Position numbers and translations under genes: made by a program
Source of the DNA: UBA5972 sp964567685
GTDB lineage: Bacteria; Pseudomonadota; Alphaproteobacteria; Rhodobacterales; Rhodobacteraceae
Direction of reading: 5' to 3'
Assembly: GCA_964567685.1 (NCBI GenBank)
Contig: CAZMNO010000013.1
Span: 1-64,000, forward strand
Length of the DNA stretch: 64,000 bases
Shown: positions 50,663 through 58,751 of the stretch, one piece after another
How positions within the stretch are numbered: position 1 is the first letter of the stretch
Layout of the letters: each line of letters opens with the position of its first letter
Notes under the pieces: model-generated
Told to the model about the DNA's origin: nothing
The model's input: the letters and a program-made list of their open reading frames with translations, nothing else
Databases searched by the model: none

Positions 50663-51264
50663 TGCCCCGCTCGTTCACATTTGAGAAATTCGGGGGCGCG
50701 GACGAATACGCATCCACGGTATTTCTGCCCGATGGCCAGCTTAGGCAAATAAAATCCGATGCGCTGCAGGCCGGGCATGACCTCGGCTATGCAAAAGCCC
50801 TTGAGGAATGCCGCGCGCTCGAAGCCGAAGCTTTGCGCGACATAGGCAGCAAACTTCAGGATATCACCTTCACCCATTTCGAAGCCCGCAAGGCTGTTCT
50901 GACCTCGCTTGAAGGGGTGATCGACGCGATGATCGACGTGATTCTGCCCGACATCGCCAAAGAAGCGCTGGCCGAGATCGTGTCGACGCAGATGTTGGCG
51001 CTGGCTTCACTGATGAACGAAGGGCCGATCCGACTGATTTGCGCCCCGGACATTCAACCGTTGATCGAACAGGCGCTCACCTCGTTTCACCAACAACCGA
51101 TCGCGGCTGTTGCCATCGCCGATCCCGCCTCAAGCGGTCTGCAAATCAGAATCGAATCCCCCGTCGGTGAGCGACAAATCGACCTCGACACCGCAATCGC
51201 AAACATCCGCGATGCCGTTGCCGGGTTCTATCAACTGGCGCAGGAAGTGAAAAACCATGGCTGA
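50662..51264 (+). CDS. fliH: FliH-like flagellar export protein
   Basis: This 200-residue protein is in the position and form of FliH, the regulator of the FliI export ATPase. It has an N-terminal segment (FTFEKFG), a helical central part with EAEALRDIGSKLQDI, and a C-terminal domain with LDTAIANIRDAVAGFY. Similarity to classical FliH is weak, which is normal in Rhodobacterales. Its start overlaps the fliF stop by 1 nt, and it overlaps fliN by 8 nt. No fliI gene is in the window. Confidence 0.7.
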   Translation: MPRSFTFEKFGGADEYASTVFLPDGQLRQIKSDALQAGHDLGYAKALEECRALEAEALRDIGSKLQDITFTHFEARKAVLTSLEGVIDAMIDVILPDIAKEALAEIVSTQMLALASLMNEGPIRLICAPDIQPLIEQALTSFHQQPIAAVAIADPASSGLQIRIESPVGERQIDLDTAIANIRDAVAGFYQLAQEVKNHG

Positions 51265-51589
51265 CCCCGAAGCACCCCCGCAACCCTCTGCCGACCCGGA
51301 TAAAACCAATCCGATGGAAAGTGCCACTTCCGTTGCGGCTGGCCCGTTCGGGCAGGTTCCCATAGAAATCACCATCGCCGTTGGCCGCGCACGACCGCTG
51401 ATCCGTGATCTGGTCGGGCTGGCGCGCGATTCCATCCTGCCGCTGGACAGACGCATTGAAGACCCGGTTGAACTGTTTGTCGGCGATAAACTGATCGCCC
51501 GCGGCACCCTGACAGAACTTGAAGGCGAAGAGAGCGGCCAACTGGCAGTGCGCCTGACCGAAGTTGCCGATCTTGGCAATGGGTTATAA
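51257..51589 (+). CDS. fliN: Flagellar switch protein FliN
   Basis: FliN forms the lower C ring and takes part in motor switching and export. The 110-residue protein has an acidic, disordered N-terminus and the SpoA/FliN domain at about 33-108: VPIEITIAVGRARPLIRDLVGL, then DRRIEDPVELFVGDKLIARG and AVRLTEV. It overlaps fliH by 8 nt and fliP by 11 nt, indicating tightly coupled translation. Confidence 0.93.
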   Translation: MADPEAPPQPSADPDKTNPMESATSVAAGPFGQVPIEITIAVGRARPLIRDLVGLARDSILPLDRRIEDPVELFVGDKLIARGTLTELEGEESGQLAVRLTEVADLGNGL

Positions 51590-52334
51590 ATTCACGAACC
51601 CCATACTTGTCGTCGGCCTGACGATGCTGGCTTTTTCGGTCTTGGCCCTGCCCGTCCCGGCGCTTGCCCAGCAGGTTTCAGTTGATTTCGGCGATCAGGG
51701 TTCGCTGACATTGCGCAGCATTCAGCTTTTTGCACTGATCACCCTTCTCAGCCTCGCCCCCGGTCTGGCCATCATGGTGACCTGCTTTCCCTTCATGGTC
51801 ACCGTATTCTCCATTCTCAGGCAGGCCATTGGGCTTCAGCAAGCGCCACCAAACATGATGATCGTCAGTCTGGCGCTGTTTCTGACCTATTTTGTCATGG
51901 AACCGGTCTTCAGCCGTGCCTGGACAGATGGCATTGAACCCCTGATTGCCGGAACAATTGATGTTGAGACGGCTTTCAGACTTGCAATGGATCCCTTTCG
52001 TACATTCATGCAAAACCGGGTCGATCCCGAGACCCATCAAGCCCTGCTGTCGGCCCGAGGGCAGAACACTCTGCCCGTTCCCGATGCAGCCAGCGACCTT
52101 GCAACCCTCGTCCCCGCCTTTCTGTTGAGCGAGATTCAGCGGGCATTTGAAGTTGGGTTCCTCATCTTCCTGCCCTTTCTGATCATCGATCTGGTCGTCG
52201 CGGCCATTCTGATGTCGATGGGGATGATGATGGTGCCCCCGGCGATTGTCGCCCTGCCGTTCAAGCTGGCCTTTTTCGTCGTCGCTGATGGCTGGGGCCT
52301 TCTTTCAGGCGCACTGGTCAGGAGTTATCTATGA
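51579..52334 (+). CDS. fliP: Flagellar export-gate protein FliP
   Basis: FliP is the main subunit of the type III export gate. The 251-residue protein has a cleavable signal peptide (to about AQQ), four membrane helices and the family signatures LLSLAPGLAIMVTCFPFMVTVFSILRQAIG near 55-85 and FLIFLPFLIIDLVVAAILMSMGMMMVPP near 195-225. The ATG overlaps fliN. It has a 4-nt overlap (ATGA) with the following gene. FliQ and FliR are not in the window. Confidence 0.95.
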   Translation: MGYKFTNPILVVGLTMLAFSVLALPVPALAQQVSVDFGDQGSLTLRSIQLFALITLLSLAPGLAIMVTCFPFMVTVFSILRQAIGLQQAPPNMMIVSLALFLTYFVMEPVFSRAWTDGIEPLIAGTIDVETAFRLAMDPFRTFMQNRVDPETHQALLSARGQNTLPVPDAASDLATLVPAFLLSEIQRAFEVGFLIFLPFLIIDLVVAAILMSMGMMMVPPAIVALPFKLAFFVVADGWGLLSGALVRSYL

Positions 52335-52942
52335 ATACCCAAAGCCCCGCCCGAACCGAAGCTTCTGCCAGACCGGATGCCGCACTTGCCGAAGAACTGG
52401 CCAGCCTGCCCGGCCCCCTGAAAGCCCAGCTTGTGGTCGAGTTTCTGGGCCTGAATCGCGATGGCCTGTCAGACAAAACCTTTCAACTGCCCGAACAGAA
52501 AGGGACGTCCAGAACAAACCCAAGTCAACGACTGATCCACGGAGTTCTCGCCGAACTGGCACGCGAGATTGAGGCGCGGAAGACGCCCATCAAAAAAACC
52601 GACAACCCCAACAAGCCAGCAACTGACCATCCTATCCCCGGGTCCCGCGCCGCAACCTCCACAGCTCCGAAGCTTCGCAAATCCAGCCCACCTGAAAACC
52701 CCGAGTCCTCAAAGCCAAAAACAACATCGGCCAAACCCGTCTCACTGACCGGTGAGCATCCCATCGTGGCTGCATACCTGCTTTCCCGCATGCCCACCGA
52801 AACCGCTGTAGCCTGCCTGAAAGCGCTTGCACCAAATCACGCACAAAAAATAACGCTCTGCCTTTCAGAAATTGAATCCGGGCGTCGGCTTGTCCCTCGC
52901 TCCGCTCAAACGATTATCGGTGCTGTTGCCAACCAGACCTGA
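52331..52942 (+). CDS. Unknown protein at the end of the fliF operon, with a FliG/MgtE-N-like segment
   Basis: This 203-residue protein is coupled to fliP by an ATGA. The first 90 residues are helical; a Pro/Lys/Ser-rich linker follows at about 85-135. The last part, around 140-170, reads EHPIVAAYLLSRMPTETAVACLKAL, similar to the helical repeat of the FliG N-terminus and MgtE-N/MotE proteins (hydrophobic, then P-x-x-A-x-x-x-L). This suggests a role at the MS-ring/C-ring interface, which is inference. No named family is clear. Operon position supports a flagellar function. Confidence 0.55.
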   Translation: MNTQSPARTEASARPDAALAEELASLPGPLKAQLVVEFLGLNRDGLSDKTFQLPEQKGTSRTNPSQRLIHGVLAELAREIEARKTPIKKTDNPNKPATDHPIPGSRAATSTAPKLRKSSPPENPESSKPKTTSAKPVSLTGEHPIVAAYLLSRMPTETAVACLKALAPNHAQKITLCLSEIESGRRLVPRSAQTIIGAVANQT

Positions 52943-53033
52943 CCCATGCACTGCCCGGCAAAATCGGGCTACCCATGCCAGAAATTTCCTGCCAGTGTCT
53001 TCTCACAAGGATCAGGAACAAGGGCAAAGACAC

Positions 53034-53642
53034 ATGTCATGGATCACAACAATCGCCTATGAGGCCGCCACCGGCAAACTGCGCCGCCTCTATGACCGGG
53101 TCAAAGGCCCTGACGACAATGTCGACAATATCATGATGATGCACAGCCTGCGCCCACACACGATGGAAGGGCACATGGCGATCTACAAGAACGTGTTGCA
53201 CCATACCGGCAATTCCAATCCGAAATGGTTTCTTGAGGTGATCGGTGTCTGGGTCAGCTCACTCAATCAATGTGCCTATTGTGTCGAACACCATTACGCG
53301 GGATTGCTGCGGCTTCTTGATGATACACCGCGCGCCACCGCGATCCGCGCCGCGATTGAAGCCGGCGATCCCGATGCCGCCCCGCTTGAGTCGCGCCAGA
53401 AACTCGCACTCAACTATGCCAGAGCGCTGACATTGACTCCGATCAGTGCGACCGAAGACATGATCGCAGACTTGCGAAACGCCGGCTACACCGATGGCGA
53501 GATTCTCGAAATCAATCAGGTCACAGCCTATTTCAGCTATGCCAACCGAACCGTCCTGGGGCTCGGCTGTTCAACAAGCGGCGACATCCTCGGGCTTTCA
53601 CCCGGCAATTCTGAGGATCCCAATGATTGGAACCACGGCTGA
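53034..53642 (+). CDS. AhpD-like / peroxidase-related protein (carboxymuconolactone decarboxylase fold)
   Basis: This 202-residue protein from the chosen ATG has the AhpD-type motif E-x11-C-x2-C-x3-H in FLEVIGVWVSSLNQCAYCVEHH, giving a redox-active CxxC with a proton-relay histidine. Proteins of this kind are annotated as peroxidase-related or alkylhydroperoxidase-like. It is 28 nt before a TauD-family dioxygenase gene, and the pair may form a unit acting on one compound. The physiological substrate is unknown. Confidence 0.82.
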   Translation: MSWITTIAYEAATGKLRRLYDRVKGPDDNVDNIMMMHSLRPHTMEGHMAIYKNVLHHTGNSNPKWFLEVIGVWVSSLNQCAYCVEHHYAGLLRLLDDTPRATAIRAAIEAGDPDAAPLESRQKLALNYARALTLTPISATEDMIADLRNAGYTDGEILEINQVTAYFSYANRTVLGLGCSTSGDILGLSPGNSEDPNDWNHG

Positions 53643-53670
53643 GAACCAAAGCCAAATGAGGGGAGAACGG

Positions 53671-54555
53671 ATGACCACAACACTCAATACATCCCCGCTG
53701 CATCCGAAATTCGGGAAAATCGTCCACGACATTGATCTGGCCGAAGTCACGGCCACCCATCTTTACCCGGAAATCAGATTGGCCTTTGAGCGGCATTCCG
53801 CACTTCTGTTTCGCAACCAGTCTCTTGACGATATTGCCCACACCCGCCTGGCACGATTATTCGGACCCCTGGAAAACCGCCCCGCCATGTCGGCCGGCCG
53901 TGAAATCGAATTTGCCGTATCTCCGGTCTCAAACGTTGCTGACGACGGAGGTGTGACCGACCCACAAGGCCTGCACACGCTCAACCTTCAGGGCAACATG
54001 CTATGGCATACCGACAGTACCTTTCTGCCGATCCCGTCACTGGTAAATATCCTTGCAGCCAAAACCCTGCCAACAAAAGGCGGTGAGACCGAACTCGCAT
54101 CAACCCGTGTCGGATGGGCCGAGATGCCGGCAGAAATGAAAGCGGGGCTGAGCGATGCAATCATCTGGCATCGCCTGTCCAATTCCCGGTCAAAAATATC
54201 AACCGAACTTGCCGCCCTTCCGGCAATGACCCGGTGGCCTGACCGTCCGTGGCGCGCTATCTGGCCCAATCCAGTTACCGGCGAAGAGGCGCTGCTCATC
54301 GCCTCGCACGCCTTTGCCATTGAAGGTCTTGGGTACAAAGACGGCCAAAAACTGCTTGCAGCGGCCATCGATTTTTGCACGAAACCGGGCAATGTTTACA
54401 CTCACAACTGGGCGCTCGGTGATGTTCTGATCTGGGATGAACGTGCAACCCTTCATCGAGGCAGACCCTGGCCTTATGACCAACCGCGCACCCTGATGAG
54501 TATCTGTTGCTCTGCCACCGAAGCTGACGGGCTTCTTGCGGTCAGAATCGTCTAG
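53671..54555 (+). CDS. TauD/TfdA-family Fe(II)/2-oxoglutarate dioxygenase
   Basis: This is a second 2-oxoglutarate-dependent oxygenase in the window (294 residues). The iron site is WHTDST (about 111-116) plus the histidine in WDERATLHRG, and the 2-oxoglutarate arginine lies near QPRTLMSICC. The start is set by GGGGAGAA. The long insert after the HxD (TLPTKGGETELASTRVGWAEMPAEM) is typical of the alkyl-sulfate/2,4-D group. It pairs with the AhpD-like gene. It is distinct in sequence from the dioxygenase at 18661-19488. Confidence 0.87.
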   Translation: MTTTLNTSPLHPKFGKIVHDIDLAEVTATHLYPEIRLAFERHSALLFRNQSLDDIAHTRLARLFGPLENRPAMSAGREIEFAVSPVSNVADDGGVTDPQGLHTLNLQGNMLWHTDSTFLPIPSLVNILAAKTLPTKGGETELASTRVGWAEMPAEMKAGLSDAIIWHRLSNSRSKISTELAALPAMTRWPDRPWRAIWPNPVTGEEALLIASHAFAIEGLGYKDGQKLLAAAIDFCTKPGNVYTHNWALGDVLIWDERATLHRGRPWPYDQPRTLMSICCSATEADGLLAVRIV

Positions 54556-54584
54556 GTCACAGCCATGGACAATTTTCTGTGACC
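54555..54584 (+). terminator. Hairpin after the TauD-type gene
   Basis: GGTCACAG (54555-54562) and CTGTGACC (54577-54584) form an 8-bp stem right at the stop codon, followed by CTATTTGTGTTT. The T content is moderate, so it is a plausible but weak intrinsic terminator. Confidence 0.45.
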
Positions 54585-54649
54585 CTATTTGTGTTTACCG
54601 TAAATGATGTAGGATCGCGGCAAAATAATTGAACAGGACGAGATCCCGA

Positions 54650-55147
54650 ATGCAGGCAGCCATGAAATACCTCATAATCATGTCGCTGGCATTTGGGCTG
54701 GTGGCCTGCTCAAAGTTCAGAACCTATCACGGCCCCGAGGTGACCCGACTGGTCGTCATGAAATCCGAACGCAAACTCTACTTGCTCCATCATGAGAAAG
54801 TTCTGAAATCTTACGATATTGACCTTGGCTTTGCCCCCATAGGTGACAAAAAAGTCGAAAAGGATGGAAAAACCCCGGAAGGCAGTTATCTGATCGACCG
54901 CCGCAACCCAAACAGTGCATTTCATCTGAGTATCGGCATTTCCTACCCAAACGAAGAAGATAGGGCCGAAGCCAGGGCCCTGGGCGAAAAACCCGGAGGT
55001 GACATTTTCATCCACGGCGGCCCGACCCTGTTTCGCGACCGCAACAAGGCCGACTGGACATGGGGTTGTATCGCCGTCACGAACCGCGAGATCGAAGAGA
55101 TTTACGCTATGGTCAAGGATGGAACACAAATAGATATTCACCCTTGA
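54650..55147 (+). CDS. YkuD-domain L,D-transpeptidase lipoprotein
   Basis: This 165-residue putative lipoprotein (lipobox LVAC, C20) has a YkuD catalytic domain. The catalytic region is FIHGGPTLFRDRNKADWTWGC with H122 and the nucleophile C140 in TWGC; the SxGC form seen in most relatives is T-W-G-C here. Such enzymes make 3-3 peptidoglycan cross-links or attach lipoproteins to the wall. ATGs at 54650 and 54662 both fit; AGGACGAG supports the former. A CAP-domain lipoprotein is convergent downstream. Confidence 0.82.
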   Translation: MQAAMKYLIIMSLAFGLVACSKFRTYHGPEVTRLVVMKSERKLYLLHHEKVLKSYDIDLGFAPIGDKKVEKDGKTPEGSYLIDRRNPNSAFHLSIGISYPNEEDRAEARALGEKPGGDIFIHGGPTLFRDRNKADWTWGCIAVTNREIEEIYAMVKDGTQIDIHP

Positions 55148-55167
55148 GTGAAATCAGGGTGCCGGTC

Positions 55168-55686
55168 CTAACCGCCGAGGACCTGCGTCCACCAGATTTT
55201 TCCGTTCACTTCCTGAAACCAGGCAATTCCCATAAAGCGCGCATCGGGGTTCATAATAATGGCGCGCGAATTCGGGTCGGTCATCCAGGCAGCAAGCGTT
55301 TCAACATCGCTTTCAAAGGTTTCCGAAATATTTTCACCCAGCATCAGGCCCGGATAACCGGTGCGGGCCACCCGATCAATGGGGGACGAACCGTCCGAAC
55401 CAAAGTGCCAGGGGCGGTTTTGCACCGACATATCCTGTGAATGCGTCGCTGCGGCAGCGTTCAGTTCCGCCGAAAGCTGCACCGGCTGAAGCCCCTTTGC
55501 TTCGCGCAGCGCGTTAACCGAATCCAGCATGCGGAATTGAATCTTGGCCTTGTTGGCAACCGTGATCCTGAACACCGTCGGCAGTGGCTTTCCGTCCGGC
55601 CCCAGTTCTTTGGTTGTACTGTTACAACCCGTCAGAACGACAAGAACTGTAACAAGAGTGGCAATGAGGCGTGTCATATTTGTCAT
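55168..55686 (-). CDS. CAP-domain (SCP/PR1) lipoprotein
   Basis: This 172-residue lipoprotein (lipobox LTGC, C21) has a CAP/SCP fold: ALREAKGLQPVQLSAELNAAAATHSQDMSVQ, the histidine in RPWHFGSDG, and GENI with the second His/Glu pair region. Bacterial CAP proteins are poorly characterised; some bind or cleave wall or lipid ligands. It lies between two L,D-transpeptidase genes, so a role in the envelope is likely but unproven. It is divergent from the second transpeptidase. Confidence 0.82.
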   Translation of the reverse strand: MTNMTRLIATLVTVLVVLTGCNSTTKELGPDGKPLPTVFRITVANKAKIQFRMLDSVNALREAKGLQPVQLSAELNAAAATHSQDMSVQNRPWHFGSDGSSPIDRVARTGYPGLMLGENISETFESDVETLAAWMTDPNSRAIIMNPDARFMGIAWFQEVNGKIWWTQVLGG

Positions 55687-55841
55687 ACCGTCCGCTGGTG
55701 AAATTCTGCCAATACCTATCCGGTTCCGTGACCCCTTTCAAACACTTGCCCAAATTACTGAAGGAAATAACGTCAGTTTGAATTGTAACTGATGCTTTCG
55801 CGCAATAACTTGACTGCGGAAAATATCTAGGAGTTGGTCCG

Positions 55842-56450
55842 ATGGTCAAACGAGACGGAACCTTACTTACCCGGCGCGCATTCAACCGGTCTCTGGCAGT
55901 TGGTGTTGGCGCGGCTGCAACCGGTCTGCCGTCCGGCGCGTTCGCGGAAGACGAAATCATCGAGGAAGAGGAAGTATCGACAATCGTGCGTCGGAATATT
56001 TCCAGTTTCTCTTCAAAGGATTGGAAACCCTACTTCTCGAATCGCAAAAAGGGCGCGATTCTCGTGGATACAGCGTCAAGAGCGCTCCACTACTGGTCCG
56101 AAGACGGGGAAACCTACAAGTTATACCCCACAAGTGTGCCAATTACTAAAGAGTTGACAAAGCTCGGACGCACCCGAATCGTCCGCAAGCAAGTCGGGCC
56201 GGAATGGCGCCCAACGCCGAACATGCTGAAACGCAATCCGGAATGGCCCGATTATATTGGCCCAGGCGAGGACAATCCGCTTGGAACGCACGCATTGTAT
56301 CTTTCCTGGAAATATTATCGTATACATGGCACTAATGACACGCGTAAAATCGGTCGCCTTTCATCGAATGGTTGTATCGGTTTGTACAATGAACATATCG
56401 CCGAGCTGTTCGAACTGGCGCGTGTGGGCACACAGGTGTTGCTTATTTAA
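55842..56450 (+). CDS. Tat-exported YkuD-domain L,D-transpeptidase with an altered active-site loop
   Basis: The signal is a twin-arginine type: TRRAFNRSLAVGVGAAATG with RR at 11-12. The YkuD domain ends in IHGTNDTRKIGRLSSNGCIGLYN, with H162 and nucleophile C178. Nearly all relatives have Arg two residues after the Cys (SxGCIR), and this copy has Gly180. The conserved YkuD segment ALYLSWKYYRIHG is intact. The start has GGAG. It belongs to the ErfK/YbiS-like group, 202 residues. Divergent from the CAP lipoprotein. Confidence 0.82.
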   Translation: MVKRDGTLLTRRAFNRSLAVGVGAAATGLPSGAFAEDEIIEEEEVSTIVRRNISSFSSKDWKPYFSNRKKGAILVDTASRALHYWSEDGETYKLYPTSVPITKELTKLGRTRIVRKQVGPEWRPTPNMLKRNPEWPDYIGPGEDNPLGTHALYLSWKYYRIHGTNDTRKIGRLSSNGCIGLYNEHIAELFELARVGTQVLLI

Positions 56451-56607
56451 CGACATTTTGCGAAACCTGTGTTCGTCTTCAGGCGACAAGCATTGCAATT
56501 GCAAAATATTGCTGTTTAAAAATGAAGACGAGGTACAGTCTTGGGTGCCTGCAGCAGGGTCACTACCTTTACCCGCTACGCCGCAGGCGAAATATTTGGA
56601 GGATACA

Positions 56608-56781
56608 ATGAAATCAATCGCTCTCGCAGCTGCTCTTTCTCTTGCAGCATCGTCGGCATTCGCAGGTTCAGTCGATACCGTAGTAATGGAACCAGAAGTA
56701 ATCGTAGAGGATTCTTCGACTTCGGGCGGCGTTCTCGTTCCGCTGATCGTTCTGCTGGTTCTCTGGGCCGCTCTGTCGTAA
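56608..56781 (+). CDS. 57-residue signal-peptide membrane protein
   Basis: This small gene has a strong ribosome site (TTGGAGGATACA before ATG) and a strong terminator 25 nt after the stop. The peptide begins MKSIALAAALSLAASSAFAG, a signal peptide, followed by acidic residues (VVMEPEVIVEDSS) and a C-terminal hydrophobic segment (GGVLVPLIVLLVLWAAL). Similar peptides are common in Rhodobacterales and are sometimes mis-named ferrochelatase. No function is known. It is not derived from the preceding transpeptidase. Confidence 0.75.
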   Translation: MKSIALAAALSLAASSAFAGSVDTVVMEPEVIVEDSSTSGGVLVPLIVLLVLWAALS

Positions 56782-56805
56782 GACAAGATCACAGACAGTT
56801 ATTCG

Positions 56806-56840
56806 AAAGGCAGCGCTCATGCGCTGCCTTTCATCTTTTT
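56806..56840 (+). terminator. Intrinsic terminator of the 57-residue gene
   Basis: AAAGGCAGCG (56806-56815) and CGCTGCCTTT (56822-56831) form a perfect 10-bp stem with a 6-nt loop, followed by CATCTTTTT. A convincing rho-independent terminator that also lies at the 3' end of the convergent YeeZ-like gene. Confidence 0.85.
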
Positions 56841-56852
56841 GGGGCCTCGCAT

Positions 56853-57713
56853 CTACGGATTGCCCAACAATGCCCGCAATCCTTCACGATAGGTCGGGTA
56901 GGCCAGTTTTACCCCCAACTCTTCCCTGATCCGGCGGTTTAGCACACGCTTTGATTCGCTGTAAAAACTCAGCGCCATTGCCGACAAGTTCGCCTCGGCG
57001 ATATCCACAGCTTCGGGAACCGGCAAACCCAGCAACTCAGCCGCATAGCCGATTACATCCTCTGGCGGGGCCGCCTCATTATCGCAAACGTTGTAAATCC
57101 GGCCAGGATTGGGGTGTGCGATCGAGGCCATCAGTGTTTCCGCGATATCCTCTACATGAATGCGGCTGAACACCTGCCCCTGTTTGATGATCCTGCGTGC
57201 AGTTCCCGCACGAACCTTCGCAAAAGGCCCGCGACCTGGCCCATAAATGCCGGCAAGCCGGAAGATATGCAGCGGCAGGACCGAAGCTTCAGCCAGATCC
57301 GTCCATGCCTGCTCAGCCTCAACACGCCATTTCCCGCGTTTGGTTGTAGGCGCGAGCGGCTTGGTTTCATCAACCCATCCCCCCTGATGATCCCCGTAAA
57401 CCGCCGTTGTTGACAAGTATCCGACCCATTCAAGGGGGTGGGCTGCCGCAGCTATCTTCCCCCCAAGCGTGTTGATAACCGGGTCTCCGTCTTCGCCCGG
57501 CGCGACAGAAAGCAATAGATGTGTGGCATCCCTCAGCGCATCATCCAAAACCGCGCCCGGCCACAACCTCCCCTCAACCCCAAGTTCAGCCATTGCCCCC
57601 AGCCGATCTTGATCCCGTGTCGTACCGATCACCCGCCAGCCCGCGGGAATCAGCCGCCGCGACAGGGCCGTCGCCGCATAACCATGACCAAAAACAAGCA
57701 ATACATTTTCCAT
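56853..57713 (-). CDS. YeeZ-like atypical SDR (NAD-dependent epimerase fold)
   Basis: This extended or atypical SDR of 286 residues has a modified nucleotide motif FGHGYAATAL at the N-terminus (glycine-rich loop GxGxxA), then VGYLSTTAVYG with the tyrosine region and a downstream Rossmann-like end. It matches the YeeZ/SDR-a5 group, for which no reaction is established. It starts directly after queG (0-nt gap), making a unit of YeeZ-like, queG and GST on the minus strand. Confidence 0.8.
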   Translation of the reverse strand: MENVLLVFGHGYAATALSRRLIPAGWRVIGTTRDQDRLGAMAELGVEGRLWPGAVLDDALRDATHLLLSVAPGEDGDPVINTLGGKIAAAAHPLEWVGYLSTTAVYGDHQGGWVDETKPLAPTTKRGKWRVEAEQAWTDLAEASVLPLHIFRLAGIYGPGRGPFAKVRAGTARRIIKQGQVFSRIHVEDIAETLMASIAHPNPGRIYNVCDNEAAPPEDVIGYAAELLGLPVPEAVDIAEANLSAMALSFYSESKRVLNRRIREELGVKLAYPTYREGLRALLGNP

Positions 57714-58751
57714 CTATGCCCCTTTCAGGCGCTCAACCGCCCAGCGTGCCGCATCTTTCACGGTGCTGTTTTCGTCCCTGAGCAACCCAATCGCCGCCTG
57801 CGCCAACCCAGCAGAGCCCGAGTTCCCAATCGCGTAAAGCACGTTGCGAATGAACCGGTTACGCCCGATCCGCTTGACCGGAGACTTTGAAAACAGACGT
57901 CGGAAACCGCTATCATCAAGCGCTGCCAACATCGAAAGATCCGGCATCAACAGCTCTGATCGTACATGGTACCCCACCTCTTCAGCCTTTTTTGCGTATT
58001 TATTCCAAGGGCATACCGCCAGACAATCATCACACCCATAAATGCGATTGCCCAAAAGTGGCCGAAGCTCCGGCACCACCGGGCCGCTATGCTCAATCGT
58101 CAGATAAGATATGCAGCGCCGTGCATCCAGTTGATAGGGCGCTGGAAACGCCCCCGTTGGGCAGACATCAAGGCATGCGCGGCACGACCCGCAATGATTA
58201 GCTTCCGCAACATCCGGTTCAAGCGCAACCGTCGTAAAGATCGAGCCGAGAAAAAACCAACTCCCGAGTTCACGGCTGACAAGATTGGTGTGTTTGCCCT
58301 GCCAACCCAACCCGCTGGCCTGACCAAGGGGTTTTTCCATCACCGGGGCGGTGTCGACAAACACCTTGATCTCAGCGCCTGGGGATCGCTCGATCAGCCA
58401 GCGGCCAACACGTTTCAACCGCTTTTTGACCAGATCATGATAGTCGCGATTCTGCGCATAAACCGAAATCGCACCCTTGTCAGGCTGCGCCAGAATCGCC
58501 AACGGGTCATGCTGGGGCGCATAGTTCTCAGCCAGCATCACCACTGACCGCGCCTCGGGCCACAAAGCCGCCGGATTGCCACGCCACGACATCCGCTCGC
58601 CCATCCAGGCCATCTGCCCGTGACGCCCCTTGTTGACAAAATTGGCCAGCTGGTCAGCTGCGTTAGGAATATCACCGGGCCGACAGACCCGCATCTGACT
58701 GAACCCTTCCTTAAGGGCGTATTCGTGTAAAGCCGCTTTCAGCCCGGTCAA
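57714..58751 (-). CDS. queG: Epoxyqueuosine reductase QueG
   Basis: QueG reduces epoxyqueuosine to queuosine in tRNA, using cobalamin and two 4Fe-4S clusters. The 345-residue protein has CGSCRACLDVCPTGAF and CDDCLAVCPWN, supplying the cluster ligands, and a C-terminal HEAT-like repeat. The start is TTG in a TTGA overlap with the GST stop. The N-terminal cobalamin-binding half is intact. Confidence 0.93.
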   Translation of the reverse strand: MTGLKAALHEYALKEGFSQMRVCRPGDIPNAADQLANFVNKGRHGQMAWMGERMSWRGNPAALWPEARSVVMLAENYAPQHDPLAILAQPDKGAISVYAQNRDYHDLVKKRLKRVGRWLIERSPGAEIKVFVDTAPVMEKPLGQASGLGWQGKHTNLVSRELGSWFFLGSIFTTVALEPDVAEANHCGSCRACLDVCPTGAFPAPYQLDARRCISYLTIEHSGPVVPELRPLLGNRIYGCDDCLAVCPWNKYAKKAEEVGYHVRSELLMPDLSMLAALDDSGFRRLFSKSPVKRIGRNRFIRNVLYAIGNSGSAGLAQAAIGLLRDENSTVKDAARWAVERLKGA

